Shown here: positions 47,951-58,842 of the stretch, in pieces
Layout: each line of letters starts with the position of its first letter
How positions within the stretch are numbered: the first letter of the stretch is position 1
From: Amycolatopsis mediterranei
Lineage (GTDB): Bacteria; Actinomycetota; Actinomycetes; Mycobacteriales; Pseudonocardiaceae
Direction: 5' to 3'
Assembly (NCBI RefSeq): GCF_026017845.1
Contig: NZ_CP100416.1
Coordinates: forward strand, 1,780,985-1,844,984
Length of the DNA stretch: 64,000 nt
Notes under the pieces: generated by a model
Databases searched by the model: none
What the model was told of the DNA's origin: nothing
Seen by the model: the letters and a program-made list of their open reading frames with translations, nothing else
Program-made: the position numbers and the translations under genes

Positions 47951-49396
47951 TCAGGCGGACGCCGGGACCGGAGCATCGCCGACCCACCGATGCATCGCCT
48001 CCGCCAGCCCCGCCTCACCGTTGCCCGGCGTGCCCACCCAGGCGACGTGCCCGTCCGGCCGCAGCAGCGCCGCATCAACGTCCAAAATGGACGGACTCGA
48101 AGCGGCCACAACCGTCGGCCAAGCGGCGAACGATCCCGATGAAGTCAAATCCACCAACACCGGCCGCCCGGCGTGCAGCAGCGCCGCCAAGTGCGTCTCC
48201 GCTCCCGACACCCGCAGCGGCACGTCCGGCGCCAACCGCCCCAGCCACGCGTGCCCGCCCGGCTCATAACACGCGTCCAGCCCCGTGATGATCTCCGCCA
48301 GCGCGCGGTTCCCCGCCGGGTGCGCCGCCACGCGCCGCATCAGATCCGCCCACGGTTCGTCCCCGGCTTCGTCCAGCGCCACCTGCGCCCGTGTGTTCGC
48401 CAGGATCCGCGCACCCGCCGCGTGCCGCTCGGCGTGGTAGGTGTCCAAGAGCCCATCCGGTGCTGTTCCCCGCACCGTCGCCGCCAGTTTCCAGCCCAGG
48501 TTGAACGCGTCGTCGAGCGCGACGTTCACGCCGATCGCGCCCGCCGGCGGGTGGATGTGGGCCGCGTCGCCCGCCAGCAGCACCCGGCCTTCGCGATACC
48601 TCGAGGCCAGGCGGGCCGCGTCGCCGAAGCGGCTCAGCCAGCGGGGTGCGCGCAACTCGGCGCGGCGGCCGAGGACCGCGTCCACCTGCGCCTGCAACCG
48701 CTCCAGCGTGACCGGCGTGTCCTTGTCCGATGGCGGGTCGTCCTCCCGGACCACGATCCGGACGTACCCGGGCCGCGGGATGACGAACACGCTCCGCCCG
48801 TCCGGGCCCGCCGAAGGCCCGTACGGCAGGTCGCATTCGACGTCGCCGAGCAGCGCGTACCAGCGCGCGTCGACGCCGGGGAAACCGATTCCCGCCTGTT
48901 TGCGGACGGTGCTGCGGCCGCCGTCGCAGCCGGCGAGGAAGCGCGCGCGGATCGTCCGGCCGAACCGTCCATTGTGGACCACCGCGGTGACCTCGTCCGC
49001 GGACTGGGTGAACGAGCGCAGATCGTGGCCGCGCAGGATTTCGGCGCCAAGTTCGAGGGCCCGCGCCTCCAGGACCTCTTCGACGCGGGTCTGCGGGATG
49101 CCCAGCGAGAACGGGTGATCGGTCGCCGTGCCGTCGAGCAGGAGCGGGCCGGGCAGGCCGGTCGCCGGTGCGTGCGGCACCTGGTGCCCCTCGGCCACCA
49201 GACCCTCGGCCAGCCCACGGCGGGCGAGCAGGTCCAGCGCCCGTGCGTTCAGGTTGAAGCCGCGGCAATACGGCGGACGCTCCGGCAGGCGCTCGACGAT
49301 CGTGGTGCGGACACCGGCCAGCGCGAGCTCCGCGGCGAGCAGCAGGCCCGCCGGGCCGGCGCCGGCGACGAGGACGTCGGTTTCGAGATCGGACAT
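47951..49396 (-). CDS. FAD-dependent aromatic monooxygenase
   Basis: A 481-aa class A flavin monooxygenase: GAGPAGLLLAAELALAG (FAD nucleotide site), [14 protein letters not shown] (DG motif) and [36 protein letters not shown] (GD motif). ATG 49396 follows TGAGGGG. It is a paralogue of the rifampicin-monooxygenase-like gene at 53323-54774 but clearly distinct. Last gene of an apparent MarR-PadR-monooxygenase unit; PadR likely controls it, suggesting an aromatic or phenolic substrate. Confidence 0.9.
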   Translation of the reverse strand: MSDLETDVLVAGAGPAGLLLAAELALAGVRTTIVERLPERPPYCRGFNLNARALDLLARRGLAEGLVAEGHQVPHAPATGLPGPLLLDGTATDHPFSLGIPQTRVEEVLEARALELGAEILRGHDLRSFTQSADEVTAVVHNGRFGRTIRARFLAGCDGGRSTVRKQAGIGFPGVDARWYALLGDVECDLPYGPSAGPDGRSVFVIPRPGYVRIVVREDDPPSDKDTPVTLERLQAQVDAVLGRRAELRAPRWLSRFGDAARLASRYREGRVLLAGDAAHIHPPAGAIGVNVALDDAFNLGWKLAATVRGTAPDGLLDTYHAERHAAGARILANTRAQVALDEAGDEPWADLMRRVAAHPAGNRALAEIITGLDACYEPGGHAWLGRLAPDVPLRVSGAETHLAALLHAGRPVLVDLTSSGSFAAWPTVVAASSPSILDVDAALLRPDGHVAWVGTPGNGEAGLAEAMHRWVGDAPVPASA

Positions 49397-49404
49397 GATT
49401 CCCC

Positions 49405-49980
49405 TCAGAAGTTTTCGGGCCAGGGCAGGGACCCGGACCGGATTTCGGCGGCCGTCCGGCGCGCCCAGTCGAGCTCCGCACGCCACGCGTCCCGGACGAA
49501 CTCGACCTCGATCATGAACAGCCGCGGCGCTCCCTTGCCGACGGTCTCGGCCAGCGCCGTGTCGGCGCCGTCGATGCGTTCGGCGAGGTGCCGGGCGCGT
49601 TCCTCCAGTGCGTCGGCGGCACGGTCCGGGCCGAGCGCGCCGAGGTAGCTCACCGCCGCGACGAACTTCGGGTACTCCGCGACCGGCTCGCGGACCAGTT
49701 CGTCGAGCCAGGCGACGAACTCCTGGCGGCCGAGCTCGGTGTGCGCGTAGACGGTCCGCTCCGGCCGGTTGCCTTCCCGGACCGTCTCGACAGGCTCGAT
49801 CCAGCGCTGCTTCGCCAGGGACTCCACGGTGTCGTAGAGCGAGCCCGGATTGATCTTGAACGTCGAGCCCTTGTGCCGCTCGCGCAGCGTGGACGCCATT
49901 TCGTACGGGTGCATCGGGCGTTCCAGCAGCAGGCCGAGCAGGGCCAGGGCGAGCGTGTTGCGGATCTTGCGTGACGGCAT
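49405..49980 (-). CDS. PadR-family regulator
   Basis: A 191-aa PadR repressor: NTLALALLGLLLERPMHPYEMASTLRERHKGSTFKINPGSLYDTVESLAKQRWI is the winged helix, VYAHTELGRQEF the wing, followed by the helical dimerisation domain of the Vir/PadR-C type. Such proteins sense phenolics. It ends 8 bp before the monooxygenase start and its own start is overlapped by a TAGTCG/CGACTA inverted pair. Confidence 0.9.
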   Translation of the reverse strand: MPSRKIRNTLALALLGLLLERPMHPYEMASTLRERHKGSTFKINPGSLYDTVESLAKQRWIEPVETVREGNRPERTVYAHTELGRQEFVAWLDELVREPVAEYPKFVAAVSYLGALGPDRAADALEERARHLAERIDGADTALAETVGKGAPRLFMIEVEFVRDAWRAELDWARRTAAEIRSGSLPWPENF

Positions 49981-50010
49981 TAGTCGCTCCCTATTGTTCG
50001 GAACCGACTA
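49981..50010. promoter_or_regulatory. Inverted repeat at padR start
   Basis: TAGTCG (49981-49986) and CGACTA (50005-50010), with GTTCGGAAC between. It lies directly upstream of padR and may be its operator. Confidence 0.4.
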
Positions 50011-50021
50011 TACGACCGCCG

Positions 50022-50450
50022 TCAAGTCAGGTTGCCGACGCAGATGCGCAGCAGCTCGGCCAGGTCGCGCCGCCGGTCGGCCGGCAACGTGTCGAGCATC
50101 TGCGCCTCGACCTGCGCGACCAGCTCTTCGGCTGCGTCCAGCCGGGCTTGACCTGCCGGCGTGAGCGCCACCGGCCGCGCCCGGCCGGTGCTCGCCTGCT
50201 CGGCGACGGTGACCAGTCCGGCGGACCGCAGGCCGCCCAGGACGTCCCGCAGCGACTGCCGCGTGACGAACGTGATCCGCGCGAGTTCCGCCGACGACGC
50301 GCCGGGGTGGTCGTAGAGCGCGCGCAGCACGGCGTACTGCGACATCGACAGCTCCAGGGGGCGCAGCCGGTCGGTGCAGGCCTGGTTCAGTGCCTGCTGG
50401 GCGCGTTTGAGCAGGTAGCCGGGCCGGTCGCCGGTCGGGGCGGAACTCAT
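50022..50450 (-). CDS. MarR-family regulator
   Basis: A 142-aa MarR regulator with a winged helix (MSQYAVLRALYDHPGASSAELARITFVTRQSLRDVLGGLRSAGLV) and the wing VALTPAG. It is 41 bp upstream of padR on the same strand. A MarR followed by a PadR before one enzyme is unusual; each may have its own promoter. Confidence 0.9.
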   Translation of the reverse strand: MSSAPTGDRPGYLLKRAQQALNQACTDRLRPLELSMSQYAVLRALYDHPGASSAELARITFVTRQSLRDVLGGLRSAGLVTVAEQASTGRARPVALTPAGQARLDAAEELVAQVEAQMLDTLPADRRRDLAELLRICVGNLT

Positions 50451-50502
50451 GACAGGGACCTTACACAGGCTGACCGCGTTCGGAACCCGGCACCGGCCAC
50501 GG

Positions 50503-51273
50503 CTAGAAGCGCGTGTTTTCCCGCCAGTGGTGGAACAGGGCCGCGTCGCCGGACACGGTGAGCCGGGCGTCGTCCGCGGCGAGCCGCTCGGTCAGCGCGA
50601 GGAGCAGGTCGGCGGCACGACCCTCGACGACGACGTCGGCCTCGGCGGCTTCCTGGGCCACCTCGACCCCCGACGGGGTCCGCCGGACGAGCCAGTGGAC
50701 GTCGGGTTCGGTGGCGTGGAACAGCAGCGTCTCGCCGGTGCCTCGCAACGACGTCCGGTCCAGCGCCGGGTGCTGCAGGCGCGAGAAGGCGGCCGCCAGC
50801 CCCAGTCCCTCGGAGATCCCGTCCGCGGCGAGATCCGCGTCGACGTCGTACGGCGTGCCCGTCGCGAAGGCGGCGTCCGCGCGGTGGACGACCGTTTCGT
50901 GGGTCAGCCGCCGCGTCCAGAACCCGGCGCGCCGATCGGGGCTCCACGTCGACGTCGGGGTCTCGGGGCCGACCTCGGCCACCGTGGCGACGAGCCGCTG
51001 TGCGCCATCGCGCAGCCAGCCGCCGAGGGCCTCGAACGCGGGCGGCTCGTCGATCGTGACGGCCTCGAACGGCACGTAACCCGTGGACCGGCTCGCGATG
51101 ATGGCGGCGGACTTGTAATAGGCGATCCCGACGTGGCAGGTCAGGTCCCGCAGTGTCCACTCCGGACACGTCGGGACGCGCAAGTCCGGCGCGGCGCCAG
51201 CGATCGCCATCCCGAACCGCTCCGCTTCGGTGCCGAGGGCGGCGGCCAGCCGCTCGTGGCTCAACGACTTCAC
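50503..51273 (-). CDS. Maleylpyruvate isomerase-like (TIGR03083) protein
   Basis: A 256-aa DinB-like helical protein of the mycothiol-dependent maleylpyruvate isomerase N-terminal family. It has VPTCPEWTLRDLTCHVGIAY (metal His in HV), WTRRLTHETVVHRADA (HxxxH) and a C-terminal SCP2-like region ending RLTVSGDAALFHHW. A mycothiol-linked role is likely by family; substrate unknown. GTG start at 51273. Confidence 0.85.
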   Translation of the reverse strand: MKSLSHERLAAALGTEAERFGMAIAGAAPDLRVPTCPEWTLRDLTCHVGIAYYKSAAIIASRSTGYVPFEAVTIDEPPAFEALGGWLRDGAQRLVATVAEVGPETPTSTWSPDRRAGFWTRRLTHETVVHRADAAFATGTPYDVDADLAADGISEGLGLAAAFSRLQHPALDRTSLRGTGETLLFHATEPDVHWLVRRTPSGVEVAQEAAEADVVVEGRAADLLLALTERLAADDARLTVSGDAALFHHWRENTRF

Positions 51274-51595
51274 CCCACCACCGTAGGCCCTGCGGCGGCG
51301 GCCGTGGGGCCGGAATGGGCTGCCCCCAAGCCGGCCTCCACGGACCTGGACAGTGGCTTCGCGCCGGTCCAAGATCCGTAGGGTGGCCGGGCGACTGGGG
51401 AGCTGAAACGCGCACGGCTCGGGGTTTCCGTCGTGTTCGCGGTGTGCGGCGCATGGCGGAAGAGATCGAAAAGCTCCGCACCACGATCCGCCGCCTCCGC
51501 GGCTGAAGCTCAGCACGTGCCGGACATCGGTGCGGCACGCCTCCAGGAACCCTGCGCCTTGACCTCCACCTAGGTCGAGTTCCGAGACTGGCGCC
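51274..51595. other. Divergent gap before metallo-hydrolase gene
   Basis: A 322-bp gap. A 17-codon stretch (MAEEIEKLRTTIRRLRG at 51453) reads like a coiled-coil start but lacks a ribosome site and is treated as chance. GACCT/AGGTC repeat at 51561-51576 sits by a TTGACC box. Nothing else is supported. Confidence 0.45.
51559..51576 (+). promoter_or_regulatory. TTGACC box with inverted repeat
   Basis: TTGACC (51559-51564) overlaps arms GACCT (51561-51565) and AGGTC (51572-51576), 20 bp before the metallo-hydrolase ATG. A possible operator, or a -35 element too close to the gene. Confidence 0.3.
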
Positions 51596-52417
51596 ATGAC
51601 GATCTGGATCTGCGGAACCTGCGGGGTCGAACACCCCGACACCGACCGGCCCCCGGCCGGCGACTGCGCCATCTGCGCCGACGACCGGCAGTGGGTGCCC
51701 ACCTCGGGGCAGGTGTGGACGACCCTCGACGAGCTCGCGGCCGGCAGCCGCGAAGTGGTGCACCGGGAACTCGAACCGGGCCTGCACGGGTTCAACCGCG
51801 AACCGCAGTTCGGGATCGGCCAGTGGACGCACCTGGTCCGGACGCCCGGCGGCAACCTGCTGTGGGACCCGCCGAACCACCTCGACCCGACGCTGGCCGC
51901 GAAGATCGAGGAGCTCGGCGGGGCCGCGGTGATCGTCGCCAGTCACCCGCACATGTACGGCTCCCAGGTCGGCTGGAGCCATCGGCTCGGGAACGTGCCC
52001 GTCCTCGTCCACTCCGCCGATCGGCGCTGGGTGCAGCGCGAGGACGCCGTGATCCGGGAGTGGTCCGGCACCGAGCGGGTCCTGCCCGGGGTGACCCTCG
52101 TCGAAGCCGGCGGGCACTTCCCCGGCGCCGCGGTCGCCCACGTCGAGAACGACACCGGCGGCACCCTGCTGGTCGGCGACACCATGCTCCCGGTGGCGGC
52201 GGCCGGGTGGGTGACCTTCATGCGCAGCTACCCCAACCGCATCCCGCTCTCCGCGGGCCTGGTGCAGCGGATCGTGGACCGCCTCGAGCCCTACGAGTTC
52301 GACCGCCTTTACGGTCTTCTCGGCGGCAAGGTCCTCGGGGACGCCAAGGGCGTGGTGCGCCGGTCCGCGGAGCGCTACATCGCCTGGGTGAGCGGGGCCA
52401 ACGACCACCTCGGCTGA
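51596..52417 (+). CDS. Zinc-ribbon metallo-beta-lactamase-fold hydrolase
   Basis: A 273-aa protein. The first 30 residues form a rubredoxin-like zinc ribbon (ICGTCGVEHP, CAICADD; two CxxC pairs), and the remainder a metallo-hydrolase fold (THLVRTPGGNLLWDPP, VIVASHPHMYGSQV, VEAGGHFPGA, LLVGDTMLPV). The usual HxHxDH motif is reduced to SHPHMYGSQ, so metal use may be altered. Substrate unknown. The aldo/keto reductase gene starts 20 bp later. Confidence 0.85.
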   Translation: MTIWICGTCGVEHPDTDRPPAGDCAICADDRQWVPTSGQVWTTLDELAAGSREVVHRELEPGLHGFNREPQFGIGQWTHLVRTPGGNLLWDPPNHLDPTLAAKIEELGGAAVIVASHPHMYGSQVGWSHRLGNVPVLVHSADRRWVQREDAVIREWSGTERVLPGVTLVEAGGHFPGAAVAHVENDTGGTLLVGDTMLPVAAAGWVTFMRSYPNRIPLSAGLVQRIVDRLEPYEFDRLYGLLGGKVLGDAKGVVRRSAERYIAWVSGANDHLG

Positions 52418-52437
52418 GCCGGTGCCATCATCCGCTG

Positions 52438-54816
<2,379 letters not shown>

Positions 54817-54977
54817 CTACGTCAATCGCCCGGCCGTGACTGGCGGGGGAGCACCCACGTCGATCCTGCGGTCATGGGGCTCACCTCCTCGGGCGGTGTC
54901 ACGGTCCCCGGCAAGCTACAAGCCCGGGCCGCACCCCGTCCAATCCTTTTGGTCGCTCACGCGACCACGGCCGGATT

Positions 54978-56171
54978 TCAGGCCGTGGGACGGCCCGCCC
55001 CGGCGTAGTCGTCGCCGTCCCGGCGGTACGAGTGGACCTGCACCGCCTGGCCGGTCTGCGGCGCGTCGATCATCTGCTGGTTACCGATGTAGAGGCCGAC
55101 GTGGTGGATCTTCGTCGCCGGCTCGCCGTAGAAGATCAGGTCGCCCAATTGCGGGTCGGTCACGTGCGGGACGCTGCGGAACTGCGTGTCGGCCGTGCGC
55201 ATCAGCTTGATCCCCGCGCTGCCGTACGCCGCCGTCGTCAGGCCCGAGCAGTCGAAGCCCGGGTCGTTGCCGCCGGTGCCGTTGCCGCCCCAGATGTACG
55301 GGAGGCCGATCTTGTCGATCGCGAAGTTCACCGCGCTCAGCACCGCCGCGTTCGGCGCCGCCGAGCCCTGGCCGACCGTGCCGTAGACGTTGACCGTGGC
55401 CAGCGTCCGGTGCAGGAACAGCGGCGCCGGCTGCAGGGTCCCGACCGAGTCCCACCACACCTGGCCCTGGGACAGGTCGTGGCCGTCGGCGCACAGCGCG
55501 CGGCCCGTGGTCAGCGCCGCGTCGTCGATGTTTTGGACATCGGGCTTCCCGCCGGACGCGCTCGCCTGGTACTTGTTCCAGACCGCCGGGGACAGCTGCA
55601 TCGGCCCGGCGGCGTTCGCCGTCGAGACGACCTTGTTGTAGAAGTCGCGCACCTCGATCGTGCCGAGCGGCTTGTCCAGGACACCGGTGGTGCCGAACTG
55701 CCCGCCCCGCGCGCGGCCGTGGTCCGTGGTCACTTTTCCGACCGCGGCCAGCGTGACCCACGAAAGGTGGCACCCGGGGACGTCCTTGCCGAGCTTCGTC
55801 GTCGCCTTCGCGTAGCCGACCATCGCGCGCAGCGGCACGTCGAGCCACTGGCTGGTCTTGGACGCCCAGGCGTCGAACTCGCTCGCTTCGGGCACCTTCG
55901 GCGGCGTCGAGGTCTGCGGTGGCGTGGTCGTCGGCGGCTTCGAAGGCCTCGGCGACGTCGACGACGCCGGTGTGCCCGTCGAGGCGGCGTTCGTGGTCTC
56001 CTGCTGCTTCGGCGCGAGCAGGATGCCGGCCACCAGGGCGCCCGCGACCACGACCACCGCCGTGATCACGACCACGGGCTTCCTGCGGCGGGACGCGGCC
56101 GGTTCGGCCGGTTCAGACAGTTCGGACGGCTCAGCCGGTTCGGCCGGGACGACCTCGGGCTCCTCGCTCAC
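54978..56171 (-). CDS. Membrane-anchored SLT-NlpC/P60 peptidoglycan hydrolase
   Basis: A 397-aa wall enzyme. A short acidic tail (VSEEPEVVPAEPAEP) precedes one membrane helix (PVVVITAVVVVAGALVAGILLA), a Thr/Pro linker, a lysozyme-like transglycosylase part (WVTLAAVGKVTTDHGRARGGQFG, GPMQLSPAVWNKY) and a C-terminal NlpC/P60 peptidase (GFDCSGLTTAAYG with catalytic Cys, HHVGLYIG with His). It would cut both glycan and peptide bonds outside the cell. GTG start overlaps the nucleoside hydrolase stop. Confidence 0.9.
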   Translation of the reverse strand: MSEEPEVVPAEPAEPSELSEPAEPAASRRRKPVVVITAVVVVAGALVAGILLAPKQQETTNAASTGTPASSTSPRPSKPPTTTPPQTSTPPKVPEASEFDAWASKTSQWLDVPLRAMVGYAKATTKLGKDVPGCHLSWVTLAAVGKVTTDHGRARGGQFGTTGVLDKPLGTIEVRDFYNKVVSTANAAGPMQLSPAVWNKYQASASGGKPDVQNIDDAALTTGRALCADGHDLSQGQVWWDSVGTLQPAPLFLHRTLATVNVYGTVGQGSAAPNAAVLSAVNFAIDKIGLPYIWGGNGTGGNDPGFDCSGLTTAAYGSAGIKLMRTADTQFRSVPHVTDPQLGDLIFYGEPATKIHHVGLYIGNQQMIDAPQTGQAVQVHSYRRDGDDYAGAGRPTA

Positions 56172-57130
56172 CGGGCCGCTCCGGTGAGCCGGTCGAGGAC
56201 GAAGCCGCGCAGGCCGTCGAGGTCGGTGTCCAGCGCGACCTCGATCGGGCGGCCGGGGGTGAACTGCGGATCGTCCTCGCCGAGCCGCCGCCGGTCGACC
56301 AGGGTCTGGCCGCGCGCCGGGCCGAGACCGCAGTCGACGTCGACCCGGTAGGTCTCGGTGTGCAGGATGCCCGGCGAGATCGCTTCGGCGACCGCGACGG
56401 CGTCGTGCATGACCATCCGGTCTTCGCCGAACACGCGCGTGTAGTGCTGCCGGTAGGTCGAGGTCAGGCCTTCGAGGGTGGCGCCGACGGGCCCCGACGA
56501 CGCGAGCTTCGCCAGCCACTCGCCGTCGACGGCGCAGCGGTGCGTGAGGTCCAGCGGCACCAGCACGACCGGGACGTCCTCTTCGACCAGCACCCGCCGG
56601 GCCGCCTCGGGGTCGCTCCAGATGTTGAATTCGGCGGCGGTCGTGCTGTTGCCGAACGTCACGCCGCCGCCCATGATCACCAGCCGCGCGATCTTCGCCG
56701 CCGCACCCGGGTGGGCCGCGAGCAGGGCCGCGATGTTCGTCAGCGGCCCGATCGGGGCGATGGTCACCGGTTCGTCGGACGTCTCGAGCAGGTCGAGCAT
56801 CAGCCGGACGGCATCGCGCTCGTCTTGAGGCCGCGTCGCCTCGGGGAGCGTGTAGGAGTGGCCCGACAGGCCGTCGCCGCCGTGGACCTCTTTCGCGTCA
56901 CGCGGCTTGGAGTAGATCAGCGGGCGCGCCGCCCCGGCGGCCACGGGCACGTCGGTGCGGCCGAAGAGCTCCAGCAGCCGGCGCGCGTTCGACGTCGTGC
57001 GGTCGAGGGGGACGTTGCCGAAAACCGACGTCACCCCGAGCAGGTCGACGTCCGGGGACAGCGCCGCCAGCGCGATCGCCAGCGCGTCGTCGACGCCCGG
57101 GTCGGTGTCGATGATCAGCTTCGTGCCCAT
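56168..57130 (-). CDS. Nucleoside hydrolase
   Basis: A 320-aa ribonucleoside hydrolase cleaving N-glycosidic bonds in nucleoside salvage. The metal-binding N-terminus IIDTDPGVDDALAI (DxDxxxDD), VIMGGGVTFGNSTTAAEFNIWSDPEAA and HDAVAVAEAISPG are standard. ATG 57130. It overlaps the wall hydrolase gene by GTGA; why the two are linked is unclear. Confidence 0.94.
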   Translation of the reverse strand: MGTKLIIDTDPGVDDALAIALAALSPDVDLLGVTSVFGNVPLDRTTSNARRLLELFGRTDVPVAAGAARPLIYSKPRDAKEVHGGDGLSGHSYTLPEATRPQDERDAVRLMLDLLETSDEPVTIAPIGPLTNIAALLAAHPGAAAKIARLVIMGGGVTFGNSTTAAEFNIWSDPEAARRVLVEEDVPVVLVPLDLTHRCAVDGEWLAKLASSGPVGATLEGLTSTYRQHYTRVFGEDRMVMHDAVAVAEAISPGILHTETYRVDVDCGLGPARGQTLVDRRRLGEDDPQFTPGRPIEVALDTDLDGLRGFVLDRLTGAAR

Positions 57131-57182
57131 CCCGCTCCCCTTGCCTGCGAACCCGTCCCGCACACAGGTTACGGTCACGGGC

Positions 57183-57938
57183 ATGACGTCGATGTGGGGT
57201 GCGCCCGCGCTGTCGCGGGTGCGGGCGTGGCGCCGTGCCCGGCAGGACCCGCGGCAGGCGAAGTTCCTGACCGCCGACTCGCTGCGCTGGGTGCTGCGCA
57301 ACCGCGCGTACACGCCCTGGTACCTGGTCCGGTACTACCGGCTGCTCAAGTTCCGGCTCGCCAACCCGCACATCATCCTGCGGGGCATGCTCTTCCTGGG
57401 GAAGGACGTCGAGATCCACTGCCGCCCCGGCTACGGGCGGCTGGAAATCGGCCGCTGGGTCCACATCGGCGACGGCAACGCCATCCGCTGCCACGAGGGT
57501 TCGCTGCGGATCGGCGACAAGTCCGTGTTCGGCCGCCAGAACGTGATCAACTGCTACCTCGACATCGAGCTCGGCGCGGCCACGTTGGTCGCCGACTGGG
57601 TGTACATCTGTGACTTCGATCACGTCATTTCGGACATTCACGTGCCGATCAAGGACCAGGGCATCGTGAAGTCCCCGGTCCGCATCGGTCCGGACACCTG
57701 GCTCGGCACCAAGGTCAGCGTCCTGAAGGGCACCCGCATCGGCCGCGGCAGCGTGCTCGGCGCCCACGCGGTCGTCCGTGGTGACATTCCGGACTACTCG
57801 ATCGCGGTCGGCGCGCCGGCGCGAGTGGTCCGCAACCGCGAAGACGACTACGCGGCCGACGCCGCCCGTCGCGAGGCCGTCGCGGACATGGCCCGCAAGG
57901 CGAACAAGGCCCTCCAGAAAACCCTCGGCGACCAGTAG
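57183..57938 (+). CDS. Hexapeptide-repeat acyltransferase
   Basis: A 251-aa left-handed beta-helix acetyltransferase with repeated [LIV]GxxxxI steps (RLEIGRWVHIGDGNAIRC, SLRIGDKSVFGRQN, VRIGPDTWLGTKVSVLKGTRIGRGSVLGA). An N-terminal ~70-residue helical part is atypical. The ATG at 57183 lacks a clear ribosome site. Probably modifies a sugar or wall component; partner unknown. Confidence 0.88.
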   Translation: MTSMWGAPALSRVRAWRRARQDPRQAKFLTADSLRWVLRNRAYTPWYLVRYYRLLKFRLANPHIILRGMLFLGKDVEIHCRPGYGRLEIGRWVHIGDGNAIRCHEGSLRIGDKSVFGRQNVINCYLDIELGAATLVADWVYICDFDHVISDIHVPIKDQGIVKSPVRIGPDTWLGTKVSVLKGTRIGRGSVLGAHAVVRGDIPDYSIAVGAPARVVRNREDDYAADAARREAVADMARKANKALQKTLGDQ

Positions 57939-57981
57939 GACTGCTCGGGCCACGTGGTCGGTTTTTGGACATGGTGGTCGC

Positions 57982-58251
57982 ATGGGGGAGGTCCGCGAGG
58001 TTGCCGTGTCCGCGCTGCTGGCGGTGGGGACGGCGGTGTGGCTGATCGTCGTCCCGCTGATGTTCGCCCGGTGGGCCCTAGACCCACCCCGCTCCGCCGC
58101 CGCCACCGGAGCCGCGTCACTGCGTCGAGCGCAGCGGCGGCGACAACGAATGCCCGGGCGACTGATCCGGGCGCCCGGCGATTCGTCGCTGCTCAGCGCC
58201 GACGCTGTACTCACTTTCTTCGACACGGGAGCGCCGATCCCGGCGCCGTGA
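57982..58251 (+). CDS. Small hypothetical membrane protein
   Basis: An 89-aa candidate: one strong membrane helix (VAVSALLAVGTAVWLIVVPLMFARWAL) and an Arg-rich tail. ATG 57982 with only a weak upstream site. No family recognised. It ends two bases from the convergent NADAR gene. Uncertain. Confidence 0.45.
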   Translation: MGEVREVAVSALLAVGTAVWLIVVPLMFARWALDPPRSAAATGAASLRRAQRRRQRMPGRLIRAPGDSSLLSADAVLTFFDTGAPIPAP

Positions 58252-58252
58252 G

Positions 58253-58822
58253 TCAGATGCGCGCCCGCAGCTGGTCGCGGACCTCCATCAGTGCGAAGCC
58301 GAGCAGGTTCAGCCCGCGCCAGTAGTCCGGCTTGGTCGCGTTCTTCTCCTCGCGCGCGAGGCCGGTGCCCCAGACGAGGTCCTTCTTGGAGGCCTCGACG
58401 AGCACCGCGTCCCCGGTCCCCAGCAGGAACCGGCGCAGGTCGCGGTGGGCGCGGAACTTGGCCAGGTTCCCGTCGACGACGATGTCGAACCGGTGCCGCT
58501 CCCAGATAGCGGCGTCGAACCCGGCGACCTCGCGGCCGAGCACCTTCGCCGCCTTCGGGTCCGGCGTGGTCCGGATCAGCTCGGCCTTCTCGTGGTCGCC
58601 GAACAGCGCGGCCTTGCCGGCCATCATGTAGTGCTCGGCGGTCGGGTACTCGACGCCGTCGGCCTCGAACGGGTCGACCCACCACTGGCTCAGGCAGCTC
58701 GCCGTCACCCGCCCGGACTTCGAGGGCGTGTGCCCGTAGAACAGCAGGTACTCGGGCTCCGCACCCTCGTGGACTTTTTCGCGCAACGCCTCAACACTGC
58801 GGACACCGTCGACCTTCACCAT
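58253..58822 (-). CDS. NADAR family N-glycosidase-like protein
   Basis: A 189-aa NADAR (DUF1768) protein, related to the riboflavin-pathway N-glycosidase and to ADP-ribose-linked enzymes. Family motifs: LLFYGHTPSKSG, YPTAEHYMMAGKAALFGD, and LVWGTGLAREEKNATKPDYWRGLNLLGFALMEVRD. The ATG follows a weak site. Standalone NADARs may act in damage control of riboflavin intermediates or NAD-derived modifications. Confidence 0.88.
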   Translation of the reverse strand: MVKVDGVRSVEALREKVHEGAEPEYLLFYGHTPSKSGRVTASCLSQWWVDPFEADGVEYPTAEHYMMAGKAALFGDHEKAELIRTTPDPKAAKVLGREVAGFDAAIWERHRFDIVVDGNLAKFRAHRDLRRFLLGTGDAVLVEASKKDLVWGTGLAREEKNATKPDYWRGLNLLGFALMEVRDQLRARI

Positions 58823-58842
58823 CCGCCTAGTGGACCACGCGC

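Noticed and set aside
51453-51506. 17-codon coiled-coil peptide
   Set aside because: Too short, no ribosome site, no conserved context visible.
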